Both the position numbers and the translations under genes were made by a program. A DNA stretch of 33,413 nt from Niastella sp. (GTDB lineage: Bacteria; Bacteroidota; Bacteroidia; Chitinophagales; Chitinophagaceae): NCBI GenBank assembly GCA_017744515.1, contig JAGIBF010000090.1, forward strand, positions 1 through 33,413, written 5' to 3'. Under the pieces are notes generated by a model. It was not told the DNA's origin and ran no database searches. It worked only from the letters and a program-made list of their open reading frames with translations. Of this stretch, positions 16,299 through 24,845 are shown in pieces. Position 1 is the stretch's first letter. Each line of letters opens with the position of its first letter.

Positions 16299-17135
16299 AT
16301 GTACACCGAACTACAGGTCAATAAGGCCGTTACCTTCAAAGCCCTCCATGAACGGGCGGGCATATTCGCATTTCCCAACCCCTGGGATGCAGGCTCCGCA
16401 AAAATGCTGGCAGCCCTCGGATTTGAGGCCCTGGCCACTACCAGTGCCGGATTAGCCTTTTCTTTGGGTAAACCCGATGGGGAAGGAGCGCTTACCCGTA
16501 CCGACACATTGGCCAACGCCCGGGCTATTGTGGAAGCTACGCCACTACCGGTAGCCGCTGATCTGGAGAACGGCTATGGAGATGAACCGGAAGATTGTGC
16601 AGCCACTATTTTACGTGCAGCAGACATCGGTTTGGTGGGAGGCTCTATTGAAGACGCTACGGGACGGCCCGAAGATACGATCTATCCATTCGAACAGTCA
16701 GTTGAGCGGGTGAAAGCAGCCGTACAGGCGGCACGCAGTTTGCCCTTTCCCTTCACGCTCACGGCCCGTGCCGAGAACCTGATCTATGGCCGGCCCGATC
16801 TGAAAGATACTATCCGGCGCTTGGAAGCTTACGCCGAAGCAGGCGCCGATGTGCTCTTTGCACCTGGTCTCAAAAATGAAGACGAAATACAGGCCGTAGT
16901 AAAAGCGGTGGCGCCTAAACCAGTGAACGTAGTAATAGGACTGGGCATAACCGGCTTGTCGCTCGAAACACTGGATAAATTAGGCGTGAAACGCGTGAGC
17001 CTGGGATCGTCGTTGGTTCGCGCCGCCTACAGCAGTTTCCTGCGTGCCGCAGAAGAGATCAAAGAGAAAGGAACATTCAGCTTCACACAGGCAACGACAT
17101 CTTATACAGATATCAATAAACTGCTGAGATCATGA
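16299..17135 (+). CDS. Isocitrate lyase / PEP mutase family enzyme
   Basis: A 278-residue TIM-barrel protein of the PEP mutase/isocitrate lyase superfamily. Signatures: FPNPWDAGSAKML near the N-terminus (substrate loop), ATTSAGLAFSLGKPDG, the metal-binding region ADLENGYGD (about residues 87-95), GGSIEDATG (about 112-120) and TARAEN. It lacks the catalytic KKCGH loop of true isocitrate or methylisocitrate lyases, so it belongs to the broad group usually named 'isocitrate lyase/phosphoenolpyruvate mutase family protein', with an unassigned C-C or P-C bond reaction. The ATG at 16299 is preceded by A-rich sequence without an SD motif. It appears monocistronic. Confidence 0.9.
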   Translation: MYTELQVNKAVTFKALHERAGIFAFPNPWDAGSAKMLAALGFEALATTSAGLAFSLGKPDGEGALTRTDTLANARAIVEATPLPVAADLENGYGDEPEDCAATILRAADIGLVGGSIEDATGRPEDTIYPFEQSVERVKAAVQAARSLPFPFTLTARAENLIYGRPDLKDTIRRLEAYAEAGADVLFAPGLKNEDEIQAVVKAVAPKPVNVVIGLGITGLSLETLDKLGVKRVSLGSSLVRAAYSSFLRAAEEIKEKGTFSFTQATTSYTDINKLLRS

Positions 17136-17215
17136 GCTTGTATGGTTAGTCCGCAGCCTCGAAACCTGATCTTATCAATTAAATCCATTCAATCCAATAA
17201 ATCATGATTCAGACA

Positions 17216-17335
17216 TAAACGAAAAGCCCCGCATAGAAATGCAGGGCGACACTAATCAAATTCGTTAACCATTAAACCTTATCCTTTCTATTATAACAAG
17301 TATTCAGACTTGCTGTACCAAAGAAAAACCGGAAT
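17216..17335 (-). ncRNA. Candidate small RNA
   Basis: On the minus strand a hairpin GCCCTGCAT-TTCT-ATGCGGGGC (17247-17226) followed by TTTTCG has the form of an intrinsic terminator, yet no minus-strand gene ends here. Upstream on that strand are TTTG and TACTTGTTATAAT elements that could form a promoter, giving a transcript of roughly 80-110 nt. Within it only a tiny ORF (MVNEFD) is seen. The call rests on the orphan terminator; the start is uncertain. Confidence 0.3.
17221..17247 (-). terminator. Orphan terminator hairpin, minus strand
   Basis: GCCC-C-GCAT (17226-17234) pairs with ATGC-A-GGGC (17239-17247), with one mismatch and an AGAA loop. The run of T residues is on the minus strand only. 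It is pointed the wrong way to end the gene at 17135. Confidence 0.6.
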
Positions 17336-17451
17336 AATTTTTAACCATCAGAAATGAATGGAAAAACTGATGCAAGCAGTGCCAAAAACACGCCGTGCAT
17401 CATGAAAGCAAACGTTTGAGTATAGAAAAAACATTATAGGGGATACCTGCT

Positions 17452-19782
17452 ATGAAAAAACAAATCCTGAATTACATCACCGAAGCCTGGAGCGTACAAC
17501 AAATTACCTGCACATTTTCATTTCAGCCCTTCCTTCAATGGCTGCAACAACGGGTGACCACCGAAACATCGGCTAAAGTACATTTCTATAAAATGGTGCT
17601 GCAGCGCCTGGAAGCATGGCCCGGCATACAGGAAGATATCCCGGTAGGAAATATATACCAGTACGAAGAACTGTTGGAGTGGATATACGCCTGCCTCACA
17701 CCAGTTGCAACATCGGAGCAGGATATCATGTGGGCCTTGTGGTTGCCGGTACAGCCAATAATGGTCTATGGCACAGATGCTTTTTACGAGTTGATCCAGT
17801 CCCATAAAATTGATCTTAGTCATCGTACACCCGAAGACTTCCGGCGTGAACAGTTACAGATGGTATACACCTACATATTAAAAAAGATATACCATTTCAA
17901 TCCCCGGCAAAACGAATACTACCACGCCTACCTCAATCCGGCTACCAACCTGTTGCAATACTATACCATCGACATCAATGCCGATTTTATAGAAGTGATC
18001 CCCAACGGTCCCTTGCCACAACTTAGCAGGCAACAGCTTGCCAACCTGCTGCAGGAAGGAGCAGGCTACACAGCACTGGAAAATATACTCCCGCTGAACC
18101 TTTTTCGCTTCCGGGGTATTTCAGTTTCTACCATCACAGATGTAACAGTTCACCATGCCCTCGATAATCTCCGGCAGGTACGCCTTACCCGTGATCCGGA
18201 AGAGCGGGAGGCCGCTTACCAGCAGGTCATTCGTTCACTTAAAACACTCGTGCGCAACGATAAGACCCAGTTCGATCTGTTTCCTATGGTGCTGGTCAAT
18301 GGCCGTTACGTATATGGTTATGAAGTAGGCGGTACGGGTATCTTGTATTCCATATGGGGCGATCGCACACTCACTCCCCAACAGTTTGAAATGCAGGCAG
18401 CAGCATATGCGGCCAACCCTAAAGCCTTCTTCTCACCCGATGTTCGGAAAGAAGAGGCCACCGGAATGAATCAATGGCTCATTCACTTCGTACAAGCCGG
18501 CGTTCGTTCCCTCGCCACCTTGCCGGTATTCCATGCACAAAAAATGGTAGGCACCTTTTGCATGTACACACTGGGTGAAGAAATATTCGACGAACAGAAC
18601 TTCACTTTGCTGGAAACAGCCATGCCAGCCATTGGACAAATATTGCAGATATTTATAGATGAGTTTAACCTCGAAATAGAAGACATCATCCGTGAAAGAT
18701 ATACATCCGTTCAGCCAGCCGTACAATGGAAGTTCAGAGAAGCTGCCTGGCAACACCTCTACCACACGAAAAAGCAACTGCCGCCAGCCCGTTATCCTAT
18801 TCAGTTTAAAGACCTGTATCCCCTGTACGGAGCAATCGATATCAGAAGCTCCAGCACCGAAAGAAATAAAGCCATTATTCTCGACCTCGGCGCACACCTG
18901 CAGCTACTGCACAATACACTCGATAACCTGAAATCGGCACATCCCTCTCCATTGATGGAGCAAATGAACTATACCATACACAAATGGCAACAGGTATTGG
19001 CACAGGGAATCATAACAGCAACAGACGAAACAAACATCAATACGTTCCTCACCGGTGAATCAGGTGCATGGCTCGAACACCTGGCCACACAACATCCGGA
19101 TGCCCGAAAAGTGATAGATGATTATAGGCAAATAATTAATGACGAACAAAGTATCGTCTTTGCGGCCAGGCAGGCGTTGGAGACATCGATGCAGCTCATC
19201 AATAGCAAAATAGGAGCCTACCTCGATGAAGAAAACACGCAATTACAAAAACAATACCCTTGCTATTTTGAAAAGTTCAGGACCGACGGAATAGAATACG
19301 ATTGCTACATCGGACAGTCTATCGCACCTGATAAGGCGTTCAATCATTTCCACCTCAAAAGCTTGCGCTTGTGGCAGCTCACATCTATGGCTGCTATTGC
19401 ACGACTTACCCAGTCACTGGTAGGAGAAATGCCGGTGCAGTTACAAACCACACAACTCATCTTTGTCCATAACACACCTATAGATATTACCTTTCGGACA
19501 GATGAAAGACGCTTCGATGTGGAAGGCGCTTACAACATTCGCTACCAGGTGATCAAAAAGCGCATCGACAAAGTACATGTACGCCATACCGGGCAGCGCC
19601 TCACACAACCCGGTACACTGGCCATCATCTACTTCCATCGTAGCGATCTCGACGATTACATGCCCTCATTACAATACCTGCAGGAAACAGGCGTCTTCCT
19701 GCCCAACATCGAAGAACTGGAACTGGAAGACCTTCAGGGCGTTACCGGCCTCCGCGCATTACGGATAACAATAGCATTATAA
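17452..19782 (+). CDS. Large soluble GAF domain protein, function unknown
   Basis: A 776-residue cytosolic protein without signal peptide or membrane helix. A GAF-like domain is visible at about residues 280-405 (LRVARSL-type core replaced by AGVRSLATLPVFHAQKMVGTFCMY, then EQNFTLLETAMPAIGQIL). The N-terminal 280 residues and the C-terminal 370 residues are helix-rich and match no family I recognise. The segment YPLYGAIDIRSSSTERNKAIILDLGAHL (about 460-487) looks conserved in style. No kinase, cyclase, HTH or receiver output is seen. GAF proteins bind small ligands or mediate dimerisation, so a sensory or scaffold role is possible. It stands alone, with an inverted repeat upstream. Confidence 0.75.
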   Translation: MKKQILNYITEAWSVQQITCTFSFQPFLQWLQQRVTTETSAKVHFYKMVLQRLEAWPGIQEDIPVGNIYQYEELLEWIYACLTPVATSEQDIMWALWLPVQPIMVYGTDAFYELIQSHKIDLSHRTPEDFRREQLQMVYTYILKKIYHFNPRQNEYYHAYLNPATNLLQYYTIDINADFIEVIPNGPLPQLSRQQLANLLQEGAGYTALENILPLNLFRFRGISVSTITDVTVHHALDNLRQVRLTRDPEEREAAYQQVIRSLKTLVRNDKTQFDLFPMVLVNGRYVYGYEVGGTGILYSIWGDRTLTPQQFEMQAAAYAANPKAFFSPDVRKEEATGMNQWLIHFVQAGVRSLATLPVFHAQKMVGTFCMYTLGEEIFDEQNFTLLETAMPAIGQILQIFIDEFNLEIEDIIRERYTSVQPAVQWKFREAAWQHLYHTKKQLPPARYPIQFKDLYPLYGAIDIRSSSTERNKAIILDLGAHLQLLHNTLDNLKSAHPSPLMEQMNYTIHKWQQVLAQGIITATDETNINTFLTGESGAWLEHLATQHPDARKVIDDYRQIINDEQSIVFAARQALETSMQLINSKIGAYLDEENTQLQKQYPCYFEKFRTDGIEYDCYIGQSIAPDKAFNHFHLKSLRLWQLTSMAAIARLTQSLVGEMPVQLQTTQLIFVHNTPIDITFRTDERRFDVEGAYNIRYQVIKKRIDKVHVRHTGQRLTQPGTLAIIYFHRSDLDDYMPSLQYLQETGVFLPNIEELELEDLQGVTGLRALRITIAL

Positions 19783-19846
19783 AAAAGCTATCGCAGATTC
19801 CTTTTCAACCTTTCAACTTAACTCCACATTAAAAATTCCACCTTTC

Positions 19847-19877
19847 TTGGCAGAACAAAGAAAAAGGACTTAATTTG
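19847..19877 (+). promoter_or_regulatory. Candidate promoter of the sulfur-linked operon
   Basis: TTG (19847-19849), a 20-nt spacer and TTAATTTG (19870-19877) are close to the Bacteroidota promoter (TTG and TAnnTTTG with one mismatch). A start near 19884 would give an approximately 390-nt leader before the SusC gene. CTTAATTTG recurs at 19913-19921 and could be a second -7 element, but lacks a -33 partner. Confidence 0.45.
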
Positions 19878-19880
19878 CCT

Positions 19881-19909
19881 ACTAAATTAGTGGACTATTA
19901 GTAAATAGT
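19881..19909. promoter_or_regulatory. Tandem ACTA/TAGT palindromes (candidate operator)
   Basis: ACTAAATTAGT (19881-19891), ACTATTAGT (19894-19902) and the overlapping perfect palindrome ACTATT-AGTA-AATAGT (19894-19909) are packed together at the expected transcription start. Repeated half sites of this kind are typical of dimeric repressors that bind cooperatively. The regulator is not identified in this window. Confidence 0.5.
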
Positions 19910-19981
19910 AGTCTTAATTTGTGGGACCTTGTCACCTGCAACCTGGCTGATTAAACAGGTTCACCGTTAAAACTGACTGAA

Positions 19982-20071
19982 ATGAAAACCATGCAACCAA
20001 CATCGCCCGTGAAGGCGATGGCGTTTATTCGCACCATTCATTCCTCCTGCAACTTTACTTGTTGCTGCTGA
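19982..20071 (+). CDS. Cysteine-rich leader peptide (29 aa)
   Basis: A short ORF starting at ATG 19982: 29 codons, with C-terminus SSCNFTCCC and then TGA. Four cysteine codons (TGC, TGT, TGC, TGC) fall within the last seven codons, the last three adjacent to the stop. Near the start a perfect 7-bp hairpin CATCGCC / GGCGATG (20001-20007 with 20014-20020) lies inside the coding sequence. There is no SD motif, as usual in this phylum. Position (about 200 nt upstream of the SusC start, in the same transcript), size and terminal residue run are those of an attenuator leader peptide, here for cysteine. Gene context downstream (YeiH-type sulfate exporter, DoxX-like proteins) fits a sulfur signal. 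The peptide is read directly; its function is inference. Confidence 0.6.
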   Translation: MKTMQPTSPVKAMAFIRTIHSSCNFTCCC

Positions 20072-20110
20072 TCCAATCCACATTATTACAGGTATCACCG
20101 ATGCAAGACG

Positions 20111-20138
20111 TCTTTCTTTCAACTCGCTGAAAGAAAGA
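20111..20138 (+). promoter_or_regulatory. Leader RNA hairpin
   Basis: A perfect 11-bp inverted repeat TCTTTCTTTCA (20111-20121) / TGAAAGAAAGA (20128-20138) with a 6-nt loop lies 39 bp downstream of the leader-peptide stop. It is followed by AATTATTATG rather than a T-run, so it is not a classical terminator. It could be one arm of a switching leader structure or protect the transcript. Confidence 0.5.
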
Positions 20139-20150
20139 AATTATTATGCC

Positions 20151-20171
20151 ACCCTGAGCTTGTCGAAGGGT
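20151..20171 (+). repeat. TGTCA-hairpin repeat, copy 5
   Basis: Arms ACCCT / AGGGT around GAGCTTGTCGA. This copy is inside the untranslated leader of the SusC operon, between the leader peptide and the SusC start, so it is probably transcribed. Confidence 0.8.
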
Positions 20172-20271
20172 TGTCTAAAGTTTAAACCTGACAGACTTTC
20201 TCCTATGAAGCACTGTAGTGATCAATACACTGCAGCAGACATTCATTTTTCAAACTAACCAGGAAAACGTC

Positions 20272-23200
20272 ATGCACAAGAATGTATTAGCGGGCATTTG
20301 GATGATACTGATATTCCCCCTGCTGTCACCTGCACAAACAGGTACTGATCCCATCATAAATTCAACCCTTACCGGGAAAGTAATAGATGCAAAAAATAAA
20401 CTGCCACTGGCAGGCGCGGGCATTGCCATCAAAGGCACTACCCACCAGGTCATTGCAGACAATGACGGCAGCTTCAGCTTTAAAACAGGACAACGGTTTC
20501 CTTACATACTCATCATTACCAATGTAGGATACGAAACAACAGAGGTCGTAGTAAACGAGCCCAATGTAGTCATAGCATTGAAAGAGGCACACAAAGACCT
20601 CGATGAAGTAGTAGTGGTGGGCTACGGAGTACAAAAGAAGAAAAGCCTGATTGGTTCAGTAGCGAAAGTAAGCCCGGCACAAACAAAGAACATTCCTGTT
20701 GCCAGCTTTGATGCCCAGCTGCAGGGGCAGGCAGCCGGTGTACAGGTAAACACATTCTCAGGATTGCCCGGAGAAGGCGTAAGAGTACAGGTGCGCGGCA
20801 CAAGCTCGATCAACTCCAGCAACGATCCTCTGTATGTAATAGACGGCGTATTTGCCAACAACAATACCCTGTCCACAATCAACCTTGGCAGCAAGTTCAC
20901 CTCACCACTGGCTGATATCAACCCGGCCGACTTCGAAAGCATAGAAGTACTGAAAGATGCAAGCGCTATCGCTATCTATGGTTCCCGTGGCGCCAACGGA
21001 GTAGTGCTGGTCACAACACGTCGCGGGGATTTTGGCAACGGCAAGCCAAAGTTCAACCTGAATGTTTACCAGGGCTGGCAGTGGGCCGACCAATCCCGCA
21101 TGTGGGATCTCACCACGGGCCCCGAACATGCCATGCTGGTAAATGAAGCCTATACCAACTCGGGCATAGAAAATCCGGGGCAAACAAAATATAGCTTTGC
21201 CACCCGTCCATTCCAGCCAAATGCACAAGGTATCGCACAGCCCTTTGCAATTGATAAACGCGGTAATCCCGAAGATCAGAGCACCTACGACCGGTTGAAA
21301 GAAGTATTCAGAACTGCGCAGGTAAGGAACATCGACTTCAATGTCCGTGGAGGCAGCAAAACAGTGCGCTATTACCTGGGCATTGGCTACACGGATCAGG
21401 AAGGTATTTTGAAGCCCTATAAATTCACACGCGGCAGCTTTAAGTTCAATGTCGATGCAAAGTTGAGCGATCATGTGTTGTTAGGTTCCAGCAACGGCGT
21501 CTACCGTTCATTCCGCCAGCAGGTACGCGGCGGGGCAGGGCAGGAGGCAGGCCACCTGCTATCAGCATTGCATCACCCAACATACTTCCCACTCACCTAT
21601 CCGGATGGAACACCTTCCCGTGGCTCCATTTATGAAAGCATTCTGAATCTGGTTAATACGGATATCGCCGACATCAATACCAAAAGCATCCGCTACCTCG
21701 GCAACCAGTTTCTGGAAGTCAACATAATACCTGGTCTCAAATTCAAAACATCCTTTGGTCTCGATTATAACGCCTACAACGAAAGCGAGTACTTCAATGA
21801 CCAAACCCAGATAGGAGGCGTATTGAATATCGGCGGCTACAAAAACGAAGCATTGACCAGCTACAGCGTATTCCTCAATGAGCAGACGTTGAGCTACAAC
21901 AACGGGCCAAATGCCATACACAGCATATCGGCAGTGATAGGAAATACCTTTCAAACTACCCAGCTCAATTTCAACTCCCTTACAGGGTCAGGTTTTCCCA
22001 ACAACTCCTTCAAAGAAATATCTGCAGCCTCCAACCGCACAGCAGCACAAAGCCAAACAAAATCTACATTGGCCTCTTTCTTCGGTCGTGTCAACTATAG
22101 CTACAACAACAGGTACTTCGTAGAAGCAACCCTGCGCGCTGATGGTTCTTCGAAATTCGGTGCCAACAACCGCTGGGGATATTTCCCCGGGTTTGGGGTG
22201 GCATGGCGGCTCAAAGAAGAAACATTCCTGCGTAATGTAGATGCGGTATCCGATCTGAAAGTAAGAGCAAGCGTGGGAGCAGCCGGCAATCAGAATGGCA
22301 TTAGCGACTTTGCTTCACGGGGCCTCTGGTCAGGAAATGCACAGTATTCCGACAATCCAACCAGTGGGGAAAAGCCTGGCACTGCCCACTTCCAGTTGGA
22401 GAACCCCAACCTGAAATGGGAAAAGACGACCACCTACAACCTGGGTGTTGATGCAGGCTTCTTTCGCAACCGGCTGAACGTAGACCTCAACCTCTATTAT
22501 AAATACACTACTGATGCCCTCCTGTATGTACCGGTACCCGGCTCTACTGGTTATGTTAGCTCATTGGCGAATGGTGGAGAGATCAGCAACAAGGGCATCG
22601 AGTTGGGCATCAACACGGTCAACATCAGTACAAAAGATTTTGAATGGAGCACCAGCTTCAACATCGCACGCAATGTAAACCGTGCCGAAAAACTGGTAAG
22701 CCCCATTACCTTCGAAGCCCGCGAATACATTCGCACGGAAGAAGGCGCACAACTGGGATCATACTGGCTGTACAAACAATTGTATGTAGACCCGCAAACC
22801 GGAAACGCAGCGTTCGATGACGTAGACAAAGATGGCAAACTCACCGCTGCCGACCGTCAGTTGCTCGGCAACCTGATTCCGGATTTCTTCGGTGGTATAT
22901 CCAATCGCTTTACCTTTAAAGGATTTGACCTGAACGTATTGTTTACCTACCAGTACGGCAACAAAGTATACAACTTCAACCGCTTTATCCTCGAAGGAGG
23001 CGGCACCCGCGATGCATCACGCTCTATCCTCAAAAGCCAGCTCAACAGATGGCAGAAGCCTGGCGATATTACAGATGTACCCCGTCTCACATTCTTTGGC
23101 AACAACTATACCATCGAGCAGAACAGCAGGTTCCTCGAAGACGCATCCTTCCTGCGCCTGAAAGCGGTAACACTTGGATACACACTGCCCGATAGCTGGA

Positions 23201-23385
23201 GTGCAAAACTGAAACTGGAAAAAGTACGCTTCTATGCACAGGGAACAAACCTGTGGATATGGACAAAATACACTGGCGCAGATCCTGAATCATCCGGCAG
23301 CGCTCTCCAAAACCGTCAGGGACTCGACACGGCTACACCGCCACAACCAGTAGGTATTCAAATAGGCGCTAACATTTCATTCTAA
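20272..23385 (+). CDS. SusC/RagA family TonB-dependent outer-membrane receptor
   Basis: 1037 residues. The ATG at 20272 (MHKNVLAGIWMILIFPLLSPAQ) starts a signal peptide and has AGGAAA nearby; the longer frame from 20218 would bury it. Domains in order: carboxypeptidase-regulatory-like domain (about 32-105), TonB box DEVVVVGYG (111-119), plug domain with LYVIDGV and IYGSRGANGVVLVTT (about 120-265), then the 22-strand barrel ending in ANISF with terminal Phe. It imports a substrate across the outer membrane using TonB energy together with the SusD partner encoded 20 bp downstream. No glycan hydrolase lies nearby; the operon content suggests a sulfur-containing substrate (inference). Confidence 0.95.
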   Translation: MHKNVLAGIWMILIFPLLSPAQTGTDPIINSTLTGKVIDAKNKLPLAGAGIAIKGTTHQVIADNDGSFSFKTGQRFPYILIITNVGYETTEVVVNEPNVVIALKEAHKDLDEVVVVGYGVQKKKSLIGSVAKVSPAQTKNIPVASFDAQLQGQAAGVQVNTFSGLPGEGVRVQVRGTSSINSSNDPLYVIDGVFANNNTLSTINLGSKFTSPLADINPADFESIEVLKDASAIAIYGSRGANGVVLVTTRRGDFGNGKPKFNLNVYQGWQWADQSRMWDLTTGPEHAMLVNEAYTNSGIENPGQTKYSFATRPFQPNAQGIAQPFAIDKRGNPEDQSTYDRLKEVFRTAQVRNIDFNVRGGSKTVRYYLGIGYTDQEGILKPYKFTRGSFKFNVDAKLSDHVLLGSSNGVYRSFRQQVRGGAGQEAGHLLSALHHPTYFPLTYPDGTPSRGSIYESILNLVNTDIADINTKSIRYLGNQFLEVNIIPGLKFKTSFGLDYNAYNESEYFNDQTQIGGVLNIGGYKNEALTSYSVFLNEQTLSYNNGPNAIHSISAVIGNTFQTTQLNFNSLTGSGFPNNSFKEISAASNRTAAQSQTKSTLASFFGRVNYSYNNRYFVEATLRADGSSKFGANNRWGYFPGFGVAWRLKEETFLRNVDAVSDLKVRASVGAAGNQNGISDFASRGLWSGNAQYSDNPTSGEKPGTAHFQLENPNLKWEKTTTYNLGVDAGFFRNRLNVDLNLYYKYTTDALLYVPVPGSTGYVSSLANGGEISNKGIELGINTVNISTKDFEWSTSFNIARNVNRAEKLVSPITFEAREYIRTEEGAQLGSYWLYKQLYVDPQTGNAAFDDVDKDGKLTAADRQLLGNLIPDFFGGISNRFTFKGFDLNVLFTYQYGNKVYNFNRFILEGGGTRDASRSILKSQLNRWQKPGDITDVPRLTFFGNNYTIEQNSRFLEDASFLRLKAVTLGYTLPDSWSAKLKLEKVRFYAQGTNLWIWTKYTGADPESSGSALQNRQGLDTATPPQPVGIQIGANISF

Positions 23386-23405
23386 TCGCTGCAAAAAATA
23401 CTACC

Positions 23406-24710
23406 ATGAAAAAGATAACATTCATCATATTGATCTCACTTGCAGCAGCTACCACCTCCTGCAAAAAATACCTCGATGTAGAACCATCGGACCTTGTATC
23501 CGATGAGCAGACGATCTTCGACAAAACATCTGCAGAAACTGCCCTTCGCGGGGCGTACCGTGGATTGGCAAGCCTCAATTACAGCGGTGGCTTTCAAAAC
23601 ACCATTCTGCAATCAGGCGCCGATGTGATCTCGGTAAACACAAGCCTTACCGATCTGTCCGTAACAAACTACGACCTGCGTTCGGATATTCCGTTCCTGC
23701 AAACATATTGGAACAACAATTACAACACGATCAATCGCGCCAACCACATCATAGAAAAGGTGCCGGCCGTTACAGATCTCAAGCTCACTGATCCTGCCCG
23801 CGATCAGATACTGGGTGAGGCTTATTTCATCAGGGCTTTGTCATACTTTGATCTGGTACGACTATATGGCAACGTGCAAATATTCCTGACACCAACTAAA
23901 ACCGTAGCCGATAAACTGGGTGTGAAGAAAAGCACGAAAGACCAGGTATTGGCACAGGTGCTGGACGATTTGAATAAGGCAGAAGGATTACTGACCACCA
24001 CAGTCAATAGGAACAGAGCGAATAAATATACGGTGTATGCTTTGCGCGCAAGATTGAACCTGTACCAGCAGAAATATGCAGAAGCAGAACAGGATGCGGA
24101 TAAGGTACTTGCCAGCACGAGCTTCCGGCTTATCAAGCCATTCAATCTGGCAGCAGGTACGACTGAATCCATCCTGGAACTCACCTACAGCATCAATGAC
24201 CAGAACCCTGGCTTTACATTGTGGAGAGGCAACAGGCAGTTATCACCCTCTACTACTTTGCACAATCTGCTCAACGATCCCGCAGTAGGAGGAAGCCGGA
24301 AGATACTATCGGTGGTAAATACCTCTAATCAATACATAGGAGGTATCTTCCCGGTCAATACTTCGCCCAACTACGTATTGCGAACAGCAGAAATATACCT
24401 GATCAGGGCAGAAGCGCGCGTCAAAAAAACAACCCCCGATCTGGATGGAGCAGTGGCCGATCTCAATGAAGTAAGATTACGCTCAGGCATCGATAAAACA
24501 ACAGCCACTACAAAAGATCAGATTACATTGGCAATAGAAAATGAGCGTAGAGTAGAGTTCGCCCTCGAGCCACACCGCTGGTTCGATCTGGTACGTACAG
24601 GCCGTGCGCCTGCCGTACTCGGATTGAAAAATCCAAATAAATACATATTCCCGATACCGGCCGCCGAAATACTCGCCAACCCCGCACTCGAACAAAACCC
24701 GGACTATTAA
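23406..24710 (+). CDS. SusD/RagB family surface lipoprotein
   Basis: 434 residues. Lipoprotein signal with lipobox TTSC (Cys19), then the usual KKYLDVEPS. The SusD helical repeats are seen through EAYFIRALSYFDLVRLYG, ANKYTVYALRARLNLYQQKYAEAEQDAD and, near the C-terminus, IENERRVEFALEPHRWFDLVRTGRA, ending in ALEQNPDY as typical. It acts as the lid and substrate-capture partner of the SusC barrel. It is somewhat shorter than many SusD proteins (500 or more), in the size range of the short ones. Followed by 135 bp with a repeat before the next gene. Confidence 0.95.
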   Translation: MKKITFIILISLAAATTSCKKYLDVEPSDLVSDEQTIFDKTSAETALRGAYRGLASLNYSGGFQNTILQSGADVISVNTSLTDLSVTNYDLRSDIPFLQTYWNNNYNTINRANHIIEKVPAVTDLKLTDPARDQILGEAYFIRALSYFDLVRLYGNVQIFLTPTKTVADKLGVKKSTKDQVLAQVLDDLNKAEGLLTTTVNRNRANKYTVYALRARLNLYQQKYAEAEQDADKVLASTSFRLIKPFNLAAGTTESILELTYSINDQNPGFTLWRGNRQLSPSTTLHNLLNDPAVGGSRKILSVVNTSNQYIGGIFPVNTSPNYVLRTAEIYLIRAEARVKKTTPDLDGAVADLNEVRLRSGIDKTTATTKDQITLAIENERRVEFALEPHRWFDLVRTGRAPAVLGLKNPNKYIFPIPAAEILANPALEQNPDY

Positions 24711-24732
24711 AGGAGACGCGAATCTCCCTTAG

Positions 24733-24799
24733 ATGTCATTTCGAACGGAGCCATCAGAGATTTCAAAGAAGTATGAAGCAACGACGTAGTGAGAAATCT
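24733..24799 (+). repeat. GTCATTTCGAA...GAGAAATCT-type intergenic repeat
   Basis: Begins with GATGTCATTTCGAACGGAG and ends with GTGAGAAATCT. AGATTTC (24758-24764) can pair with GAAATCT (24793-24799), and AATCTC (24721-24726) with GAGATT (24757-24762), so two folds compete. Sequences of this kind are common between genes in many Bacteroidota genomes. It lies inside the operon, between the SusD gene and the first DoxX-like gene. Confidence 0.6.
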
Positions 24800-24845
24800 G
24801 CTAACGAAGCAAAAGAAATCATCAAGTTATTAAAGCCATCCTAAA

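Larger units (their letters stand above)
17136..17451. other. 316-bp intergenic region
   Basis: No convincing protein gene. It holds a minus-strand terminator (17221-17247) that serves no annotated gene, and a 7-bp inverted repeat TGATGCA (17368-17374) / TGCATCA (17396-17402), 49 bp before the GAF protein start, which could be an operator. Confidence 0.5.

Noticed and set aside
20060..20238. Pairing of the Cys codons (CTGCTG) with CAGCAG at 20233-20238 as an attenuator switch
   Set aside because: Only six base pairs and the flanking bases do not extend it. Too weak to claim without folding calculations.
24711..24845. Missing small gene between susD-like and DoxX-like genes
   Set aside because: The gap is explained by a repeat; no ORF with plausible composition is seen in any frame.
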